A DNA stretch of 19,047 nt, from positions 1-19,047 of the forward strand of contig JAHWJV010000015.1 of assembly GCA_019348265.1 (NCBI GenBank). Reading direction: 5' to 3'. The notes under the pieces are model-generated. The model was not told where the DNA came from, searched no databases, and worked only from the letters and a program-made list of their open reading frames with translations. Made by a program: the position numbers and the translations under genes. Below, one piece after another: positions 14,779-19,047 of the stretch. This stretch comes from Gemmatimonadota bacterium. Its GTDB lineage: Bacteria > Gemmatimonadota > Gemmatimonadetes > Longimicrobiales > Longimicrobiaceae. Numbering within the stretch: the stretch's first letter is position 1; each line of letters starts with the position of its first letter.

Positions 14779-14982
14779 CTAGCTCGTGAAAATGTAGATA
14801 CAGGCGCCGACGACGACACCGACAGCGAGCGCACCGCCGAGCCCGGCGGCTACCCACAGCGCAGCGCCGAACATCGTCCCACCCACGACCCCCTTCATCT
14901 CGATCTCGGCGAGCAGCTCGAGGCCGTCGATCTCGCGAATGCTTCCGAGACCCGGGCTACTCTGCATGTTCAGCGCGAGCAT
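14779..14982 (-). CDS. Double-glycine leader peptide precursor (bacteriocin-like), peptide 1
   Basis: A 67-residue precursor. Residues 1-35 form a leader with a near-textbook double-glycine pattern counted from the cut: Leu-12, Glu-8, Met-7, Val-4, Gly-2, Gly-1 (ELLAEIEMKGVVGG, 22-35). The predicted core (36-67, 32 residues) begins TMFGAALWVAAGLGG and is a Gly/Ala/Val-rich hydrophobic helix with GxxxG-like spacing and one Cys, as in class II bacteriocins that insert in membranes. Start: ATG at 14982 with GAGAGG 4 nt upstream. It is last of three small minus-strand genes, 24 bp after peptide 2. In the family, a C39-peptidase ABC transporter cuts and exports such peptides; none is in the window. 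Bacteriocin or signal function is inferred. Confidence 0.72.
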   Translation of the reverse strand: MLALNMQSSPGLGSIREIDGLELLAEIEMKGVVGGTMFGAALWVAAGLGGALAVGVVVGACIYIFTS

Positions 14983-15006
14983 GGTGCCTCTCTGGATTGG
15001 ATGTGA

Positions 15007-15138
15007 CTACCCGACGAGAAACGGGCCGACGTACCGGTACCCCCAGTACAGTCCAAGCACTCCCGCTAGGACGAGCGCGACGGTGAAGAGCACCGGCGAC
15101 CGTGCGTAGATCTCCCTGAAACGTACGGGAGCTGGCAT
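15007..15138 (-). CDS. Small hydrophobic peptide, leaderless homologue of peptide 3 (peptide 2)
   Basis: A 43-residue peptide: an amphipathic basic start (MPAPVRFREIYARSP), a hydrophobic helix (16-30, VLFTVALVLAGVLGL) and the ending YWGYRYVGPFLVG. The ending matches peptide 3 (KWGYNVAGPWLVE) in the pattern W-G-Y-x3-G-P-[FW]-L-V. It has no double glycine, so it is either leaderless or an immunity/partner peptide. Start: ATG at 15138 with a perfect GGAGGT 4 nt upstream, the strongest ribosome site seen in the window, which is the main reason to believe such a short gene. It sits 31 bp after peptide 3 and 24 bp before peptide 1 in one presumed transcript. Too short for most automatic gene calls. 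Confidence 0.68.
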   Translation of the reverse strand: MPAPVRFREIYARSPVLFTVALVLAGVLGLYWGYRYVGPFLVG

Positions 15139-15169
15139 GTGCACCTCCGTGGCCGGGCGCGGTTCCGGG

Positions 15170-15337
15170 TCAGGTGTTTTCGACCAGCCACGGCCCCGCG
15201 ACGTTGTACCCCCACTTCACTCCCCACACGAACGCCGAGCCGAGCGCCAGTGCGAGCGTTACCGGGTTCCCGCCGGTGATCCCCTCGCGATCCGTAGCGC
15301 CGAGCTCCTCCACGTGGTAAGCAAGCACCGTGTTCAT
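15170..15337 (-). CDS. Double-glycine leader peptide precursor, peptide 3 (first of operon)
   Basis: A 55-residue precursor. Leader 1-23 ends GATDREGITGG, with Leu-12, Asp-8, Ile-4 and Gly-2/Gly-1 relative to the cut; Arg replaces the usual hydrophobic residue at -7. The predicted core is again 32 residues (24-55): NPVTLALALGSAFVWG, then VKWGYNVAGPWLVENT. The core is hydrophobic with several tryptophans and shares W-G-Y-x3-G-P-[FW]-L-V with peptide 2. Start: ATG at 15337 with AGGAG 8 nt upstream. It is the first gene of the three-peptide operon; upstream lie a perfect 14-bp palindrome and a possible sigma-54 promoter. Function as a bacteriocin, two-peptide toxin or secreted signal is inferred from architecture only. 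Confidence 0.7.
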   Translation of the reverse strand: MNTVLAYHVEELGATDREGITGGNPVTLALALGSAFVWGVKWGYNVAGPWLVENT

Positions 15338-15387
15338 GGTCAAGTCTCCTGTTTGAGGTTTCCGTCTTTGACGACGATCGGACGTTA

Positions 15388-15401
15388 TGCATGGCCATGC
15401 A
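15388..15401. promoter_or_regulatory. Perfect 14-bp palindrome ahead of the peptide operon
   Basis: TGCATGGCCATGCA is its own reverse complement. It lies 51 bp before the ATG of peptide 3, between the possible sigma-54 site and the gene. A dimeric repressor or activator site is the natural reading; in RNA it could also form a small hairpin in the leader. The binding protein is unknown; the regulators encoded next door are candidates. Confidence 0.4.
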
Positions 15402-15419
15402 GGGTGAAGATGCTCGGGT

Positions 15420-15435
15420 GCCGCGTGCGCGCCAA
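15420..15435 (-). promoter_or_regulatory. Possible sigma-54 (-24/-12) promoter of the peptide operon
   Basis: Read on the minus strand, TTGGCGCGCACGCGGC has GG and GC elements exactly 10 nt apart as in the -24/-12 class; the -24 part TTGGCGCG is close to consensus (TTGGCACG), the -12 part CGGC is not (TTGC). Transcription would start about 70-75 nt before the peptide 3 ATG. Such matches arise easily in GC-rich DNA, so this is a weak call supported mainly by the sigma-54 activator gene nearby. Confidence 0.25.
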
Positions 15436-15794
15436 GGCGTGTAACGACCGGGAGTCGCGGCCGTGGTCACGGTGAGCCGGGCCGGTAAGGGTTGGCCGTC
15501 TGCCTGGTGACCACGGTGGACTGCTGGTCGTGCGACACGCCGGCCTCATCCCGCGCCAGAGACGGTGGTGTTGATGGTGAGCGTGGCCGGCGTCGACGCC
15601 GGCGACTGCGCGGAAGCCCCGGGGACCTGCAGTCGCCAGACGAGCACGAGCGCCACGGCTTGTGCGGCGCGGCGAAGCCAGCATCCGAGCGGAAGGGTCG
15701 GGAGGCGACACGGGGCGGCTGGTGAAGGAGGTGTCTCGGGACGCCGACCGCCGGGGGGACCCCGAACCCAGCGGTCCATGAGCGGAGCGGAAGC

Positions 15795-15804
15795 TGAGTA
15801 CTCA
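15795..15804. promoter_or_regulatory. 10-bp palindrome TGAGTACTCA
   Basis: A perfect palindrome about 460 bp upstream of the peptide 3 start and 110 bp downstream of the AraC-type regulator stop. It could be an upstream activator site for the peptide operon. One 10-bp palindrome can occur by chance. Confidence 0.2.
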
Positions 15805-15912
15805 GGTCCCGCCCGTGATCGTGAACGTGACCACACGCCTATTCGGCGCTCCCGGACGGGGGATCGGCCTCTTCTCCGCGGCGCAGCAGCCAGCGCGAGA
15901 GCGCTGGTGCGA

Positions 15913-16779
15913 TCACCCTCGCGGAGTGCGCGTGTCGGCTGGAGGCGGTGAGGGCGCGATCCGCTGCGACCGCAGCCAGCGCTCCATCAGCCATTCCCAT
16001 CCCAGGGTCCCACGAACCACCCCGGGTCGAACTCCGAACGCGCGGTACACCAGCTGGCTCAAGGCCGAGTGGTCAGCGTAGCCGAGGGTGTGCGCCAGAC
16101 GCATCAGGCAGGTCTGTGGCTCGCCCTGGATCCGCAGAGCCGCGTGCAGCGCGCGCGCCGCCTGGTACCACCGGCTCGGCGGAGGCAGCCGCTTCTTGTT
16201 CATGCGGAACCGGGCGCTCGTTTCCGGTGTCCCCACCACGCTGAGAAGCTCGGTGAGACTGTCGTGGTGCGGCGCCATCGACACGATCTGCAGGATGAGG
16301 CTGGAGACGAGCGGCGACAGGCGCACGCCGTACAGATTCAGCCACTCGATCACGTCTTCCGCGAGTGTGGAGCTCGCCGTGAGCGGCTTCCGCAGTGCCT
16401 CCCGCAGAGGCTGGCCAGCCCAGACCACCGCGCGCACCCCACTCCGGGCGGCGTGCCCGGCGACGAAGAGACCGTCTTCGGCGGGGAGATTCAGAAGGAG
16501 GATGACCGGGGTCGCGGGCGAGCGCTGTCGAAGGCGGAGAATGGCTGTATCCAGCTCGGCGTAGCTCTCGACCGGCCGGTCGAGCTGAATCCCCGCGATC
16601 AGCCCGGGAATGGTCGGCCGGCCGTCCAGAGAAGACCAGCCGATCTGGTGCTCGAACCGCTCGTAGGGGGGCCGGAGGAGCGCGATGGCCTGATCCGCGC
16701 CGCGCGAGCCGGACTGTTGGACGGAGCTCCCTACCGAAGAGGGACGCTGGAGCAGGGGTGCGGGTGCCGGGGCCATCAT
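15913..16779 (-). CDS. AraC-type HTH regulator with receiver-like N-terminal domain
   Basis: A 288-residue protein. Residues 206-262 carry the AraC/XylS DNA-binding pattern: a first helical part (QTCLMRLAHTLGYADHSALS, 222-241) and the second-HTH landmark VYRAFGVRPGVVRG (244-257), equivalent to F-x-R-x-F-G-x-S-P-x-x-Y-R. The N-terminal half (about 55-135) has the alternating strand/helix layout of a receiver (PGLIAGIQLDRP, TPVILLLNLPAEDG, SGVRAVVWAG) but no clear phosphoacceptor Asp pocket, so it may be a pseudo-receiver. Start: ATG at 16779 (or 16776) with AAGGGA 7 nt upstream; the frame is open to 17091, but that part is Arg/Pro-rich and has no ribosome site. It lies upstream of and on the same strand as the peptide operon and is divergent from the sigma-54 activator, suggesting local control. 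Confidence 0.82.
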   Translation of the reverse strand: MMAPAPAPLLQRPSSVGSSVQQSGSRGADQAIALLRPPYERFEHQIGWSSLDGRPTIPGLIAGIQLDRPVESYAELDTAILRLRQRSPATPVILLLNLPAEDGLFVAGHAARSGVRAVVWAGQPLREALRKPLTASSTLAEDVIEWLNLYGVRLSPLVSSLILQIVSMAPHHDSLTELLSVVGTPETSARFRMNKKRLPPPSRWYQAARALHAALRIQGEPQTCLMRLAHTLGYADHSALSQLVYRAFGVRPGVVRGTLGWEWLMERWLRSQRIAPSPPPADTRTPRG

Positions 16780-17249
16780 GATGAATCCCTTCCGAGCGGG
16801 TGGGCGAAGTGGCGGCCGTGAAGCTCTGCGCCGGGTGGGGCTGAGGATGCCCGGCTCGGCGCGCATCAGTAGCCGGTCCGAACGGCGTCGTTTCGGCGGG
16901 ATCCCGGCGTGCGGCCGTGCCGGCGGGCGGATGCGGTGGCGGGACGTAGATGCTTCCCGTTGGAGGGCTCCTGGAGGAGGGCAGGAGCACGACCGCACGC
17001 CCGGAATCTGCGCCGTCGGGGATGGAGAATCGCAAGTGACATTCCGTCCTAGCAAGCTTGGCCCGGTGAGCCGCAAACTGTTGGCATACATATACTTATA
17101 CGAACCATCGCTCGTGCTTCGGTCCCGCCCTTGGTGTCTCTCCCGGTGGCAGTGTGGCGTCCTGGGGAACAGGGTTGTCGGGCGCGCCGAATGTCTCTTA
17201 TATTGGCGGCGCGATACCCTCGCGGTTCCTCCGCCCGCGCCCTGCGTTC
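16780..17249. promoter_or_regulatory. 470-bp divergent control region between the two regulators
   Basis: No gene is supported here, although frames stay open on both strands. A sharply AT-rich island (17083-17103, around CATACATATACTTATACG) stands out and may hold the promoter of the AraC-type gene, which would then have a leader of about 300 nt. The sigma-70-like promoter for the sigma-54 activator is listed separately. Confidence 0.4.
17175..17204 (+). promoter_or_regulatory. Sigma-70-like promoter of the sigma-54 activator gene
   Basis: TTGTCG (17175-17180) and TATATT (17199-17204) are separated by 18 bp. Transcription would start near 17211, about 39 nt before the ATG at 17250. The -10 stands out from GC-rich surroundings. 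Confidence 0.5.
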
Positions 17250-18578
17250 ATGTCCCCCGACTTCGCCGTCCTATCACTCTCGGATTCGTTCGTCGACCTC
17301 TGGCCGAAGCTGGTGCCTTCGGCGGGTGCCCGGCTGATCAGCGGCGCGTCGGTCACCGACCTTGGCCGCCTCGACGGCCTCTCTGGCGTGCTGATCTCCG
17401 CAGCCGGCGCCGAAACGGACGCAATCCCCCTGATCGACGAGCTACACGCGCGTTGCGCGACCGATGTCGCCGTGACGGGCGTGGAAACGGACTACCGGGT
17501 GGCCATCTCCCTGCTGCGGGCCGGTGCGTGTGGGTACTACGCGCTGCCCGACGACCTCGGGATGCTGCGGTCGTGGATGGTGGAACGCGTGGAGCACGTG
17601 CTCGCAGCCGCGAACGCTCGTGAGCTCGCCGCTGCGCAGCGCGAGCGCTACGACTTTTCCCGGCTGCTGGGCCGTAGTCCGGTGCTGCTGGCGGCGCTCG
17701 GCCGCGCGGCCAAGGTGATCCCGCGGCCGGGCGCGACAGTGCTGATCACCGGGGAGACGGGGACGGGGAAGGAACTGCTCGCGCGCGCGATCCACTACAA
17801 CGGCCCGCGGGCGCCGAAGCCGTTCGTGGAGATCAACTGCACGGCCCTGCCGGAGAACCTGCTGGAGGCGGAGCTCTTCGGGTACGAGGCGGGCGCGTTC
17901 ACCGACGCGAAAACCCCCAAGCCGGGGCTGCTCGAGGCGGCGGACGGCGGCACGCTCTTCCTGGACGAGATCGGCGACCTGTCGCTCAACCTGCAGGGAA
18001 AGCTGCTGCGTGTGATCGAGGAGAGGCGCGTACGGCGGCTCGGAAGCGTCCGAGACCACGAGGTGGACGTGCGGATCGTCGCGGCGACGCACGTGAACCT
18101 CGCCGCGGCGGTGCAGGAGAAGCGATTCAGGCAGGACCTGTATTACCGCCTCAACGTGGTTCCGCTCGAGCTGCCGGCGCTGCGGAACCGCGGGGACGAC
18201 ATCCTCGTGCTTGCCACCCACTTCCTCGAACGGTTCGGCGTCGAATACCAGGTGCCACACCTCACCCTGACACCCGACATCCGCCGGGTGCTGCTCGCGC
18301 ACTCCTGGCCGGGCAACGTGCGCGAGCTCCGCAACGCCATCGAGCGCGCGGTTCTCCTCGGAGATGGCGACCTCGATGTGACGGAGCTTTTCGCCGGCCA
18401 GAACGTCACACCGGCACCGGCTACCGCAGCTATCCCATTCCCCGCGCCGATGTCGCGGATCGAGCAAGCCGCCGCCCGCGCGATGACGGATTGGTGCGGT
18501 GGAAACAAGAGCCAGGCCGCGAAGGCGCTCGGTATCAGCCGAAAGCACCTGTACTCACTACTCAGTCAAACGGAGTAG
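17250..18578 (+). CDS. Sigma-54-dependent activator (NtrC family) with pseudo-receiver and GAFTDA loop
   Basis: A 442-residue bacterial enhancer-binding protein. Residues 1-125 have a receiver-like layout (FAVLSLSDSF, GVLISAAGAE, DVAVTGVETD, AGACGYYALPDD) but lack a recognisable phosphoacceptor pocket. The AAA+ domain has Walker A GETGTGKE (168-175), Walker B GGTLFLDEI (233-241), arginine-finger region FRQDLYYRLNV (293-303) and the sensor II stretch WPGNVRELRNAIERA (353-367). The sigma-54-contacting loop reads GAFTDA (215-220) instead of GAFTGA. A Fis-type HTH ends the protein (NKSQAAKALGISRKHLYSLL, 419-438). Start: ATG at 17250, though no clear Shine-Dalgarno precedes it; the frame is open upstream to 17154. 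Divergent from the AraC-type gene and 5 bp ahead of a TPR gene. It could control the peptide operon. Confidence 0.92.
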   Translation: MSPDFAVLSLSDSFVDLWPKLVPSAGARLISGASVTDLGRLDGLSGVLISAAGAETDAIPLIDELHARCATDVAVTGVETDYRVAISLLRAGACGYYALPDDLGMLRSWMVERVEHVLAAANARELAAAQRERYDFSRLLGRSPVLLAALGRAAKVIPRPGATVLITGETGTGKELLARAIHYNGPRAPKPFVEINCTALPENLLEAELFGYEAGAFTDAKTPKPGLLEAADGGTLFLDEIGDLSLNLQGKLLRVIEERRVRRLGSVRDHEVDVRIVAATHVNLAAAVQEKRFRQDLYYRLNVVPLELPALRNRGDDILVLATHFLERFGVEYQVPHLTLTPDIRRVLLAHSWPGNVRELRNAIERAVLLGDGDLDVTELFAGQNVTPAPATAAIPFPAPMSRIEQAAARAMTDWCGGNKSQAAKALGISRKHLYSLLSQTE

Positions 18579-18584
18579 TGAGTA
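18552..18584 (+). promoter_or_regulatory. 12-bp perfect inverted repeat across the activator/TPR junction
   Basis: TACTCACTACTC (18552-18563) and GAGTAGTGAGTA (18573-18584) are exact reverse complements with a 9-nt spacer. In RNA the stem would bury most of the TPR gene's GGAG (18572-18575) and the first base of its ATG, and it also contains the activator's TAG stop. This would make TPR translation depend on ribosomes finishing the upstream gene. Confidence 0.6.
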
Positions 18585-19047
18585 TGCTGAGCTTAGAGGA
18601 GCGGACGGAGTTGTTGGTGAACGTCGCAGAGTTCGCCGCCAACAAGCAGTATGACGCGACGCTCCGCCTTCTTGCAAATTATTCCAGCGAAGATCTCATG
18701 GCTGAGCCAGAACTCGGCCTTCGGCTCGCGCTCGCCCATTATCACCTCTGCCATTTAGCAGAAGCGAGCCGGCTCGTGCTTGAACTTAAACACGGCTGTC
18801 GCCGTCCGGGCTCTGACCAGCTACACCGACGCCTGCTGCAGCTAGAAGGCACACTCCTCACGGAGTTTGGCGATCTGGACCGGGCAGAAGCAGCATATCT
18901 GAAGGTTCTGAATAGCGCCACGGCGGCAGCGGACCAGCGCCTGATCGCTTTCTCTAGTGTCGGTCTGAGCGCAACCGCTGGGATACGCGGCGAGTGGATC
19001 CGGGCGGTCGCGCTCGGAAAGGACGCGATGACGGCAGATCGGAAGAG
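18584..19047 (+). CDS. TPR-like helical protein, partial (3' end beyond window)
   Basis: About 150 codons are visible from ATG 18584 with no stop. The product is helical with TPR-like spacing: MLSLEERTELLVNVAEF, then NKQYDATLRLL (20-30), LGLRLALAHYHLCHLAEASRL (split around 46-65), LHRRLLQLEGTLLTEFGDLD (83-102, a clear helix-turn-helix TPR unit) and AEAAYLKVLNSA (104-115), then RLIAFSSVGLSATAGI. Start: GGAG 8 nt upstream, inside the inverted repeat, with only 5 bp between this gene and the activator stop, so they form one operon. Third codon positions look less G/C-biased than in neighbours (TTA, CTT, AAT, ATA are used). The last 12 bases (19036-19047) match sequencing adapter, so the last four codons should not be trusted. 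Role unknown; TPR proteins often sense peptides or hold partners. Confidence 0.7.
   Translation, partial: MLSLEERTELLVNVAEFAANKQYDATLRLLANYSSEDLMAEPELGLRLALAHYHLCHLAEASRLVLELKHGCRRPGSDQLHRRLLQLEGTLLTEFGDLDRAEAAYLKVLNSATAAADQRLIAFSSVGLSATAGIRGEWIRAVALGKDAMTADRK
19036..19047. other. Probable Illumina adapter remnant at the right edge
   Basis: The final bases AGATCGGAAGAG are identical to the first 12 of the Illumina TruSeq adapter. A 12-base match placed exactly at the end of a sequence is very unlikely by chance, so these bases are probably not genomic and the window end is probably a contig end. Confidence 0.85.

Larger units (their letters stand above)
15338..15912. other. 575-bp region upstream of the peptide operon, no confident gene
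   Basis: Frames are open on the minus strand but none is convincing. The best is 15546-15779 (or to 15836), which contains a signal-peptide-like run (LRRAAQAVALVLVW, then GASAQ) followed by only 19 residues and a stop, with no ribosome site; it could be a decayed secreted protein. The region holds two perfect palindromes (15388-15401 and 15795-15804) and a possible sigma-54 site (15420-15435), listed separately. It lies between the AraC-type regulator stop and the first peptide gene, so it is the likely control region of the peptide operon. Confidence 0.45.

Noticed and set aside
15546..15836. 96-codon minus-strand frame with a signal-peptide-like segment
   Set aside because: No ribosome site at either ATG, stops 19 residues after the putative cleavage site, and an overlapping open frame exists; kept only as a note in the region entry.
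15838..15916. 25-codon GTG frame overlapping the AraC-type stop
   Set aside because: No spaced Shine-Dalgarno and Arg/Pro-rich composition; no similarity to the peptide genes.
16780..17091. N-terminal extension of the AraC-type protein to 17091
   Set aside because: Arg/Pro-rich shadow sequence; a good ribosome site sits at 16779.
17078..17105. Sigma-54 promoter in TTGGCATACATATAC ahead of the activator gene
   Set aside because: GG element present but no GC at the required -12 distance; a sigma-70-like pair further down fits better.

Overview
The window is a 19,047-base, GC-rich piece (about two-thirds G+C by eye) of a bacterial chromosome, with dense gene packing, frequent GTG/TTG starts and 4-base stop/start overlaps. 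The gene set fits a diderm heterotroph: long-chain acyl-CoA ligase, lipobox lipoprotein, LD-carboxypeptidase, GT51-like protein, plant/cyanobacterial-type IspH and an NtrC-like sigma-54 activator. My lean is Gemmatimonadota, but that is an impression of gene style, not something the sequence proves. The last 12 bases equal the start of the Illumina TruSeq adapter (AGATCGGAAGAG), so the right edge is probably a contig end with untrimmed adapter.

Layout. 1-2100 (minus): a partial small membrane protein and a FadD-type acyl-CoA ligase. 2266-6194 (minus): a five-gene run read MFS exporter, LD-carboxypeptidase, HicB/DinB-like fusion, PduO-type cobalamin adenosyltransferase, bacilliredoxin; two junctions are 4-base stop/start overlaps. 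6527-7403 (plus): an HTH/zinc-ribbon/membrane-anchor protein and a small TPR protein. 7389-7982 (minus): shikimate kinase. 8155-10695 (plus): DNA gyrase A with Ala at the quinolone position 83. 10729-11433 (minus): unrecognised protein. 11807-12361 (plus): SnoaL/NTF2-like lipoprotein. 12294-13163 (minus): GT51 homologue that has lost its catalytic motif. 13436-14722 (plus): IspH.

The right quarter is the most unusual part. A minus-strand operon of three tiny genes (15337 to 14779) with strong Shine-Dalgarno sites encodes membrane-active-looking peptides. Two have double-glycine leaders and 32-residue cores, and two share a C-terminal W-G-Y-x3-G-P-[FW]-L-V motif. Upstream are an AraC-type regulator (minus) and, divergently, a sigma-54 activator with a pseudo-receiver domain and a GAFTDA loop, followed at once by a TPR protein that runs off the window. 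I read this as a candidate bacteriocin or peptide-signalling locus with its own regulators; transporter and peptidase genes are not in the window.

A second unusual theme is four intergenic elements (2132-2238, 3989-4094, 6984-7080, 11520-11726). Each consists of two arms of 7-bp tandem repeats in inverted orientation around a core of about 50-105 bp. The heptamer differs between elements (AGTCTTC in two, TCGGCTA-like in one, CAAAATT in one) but the architecture is the same. No rRNA, tRNA, CRISPR array or transposase gene was seen.
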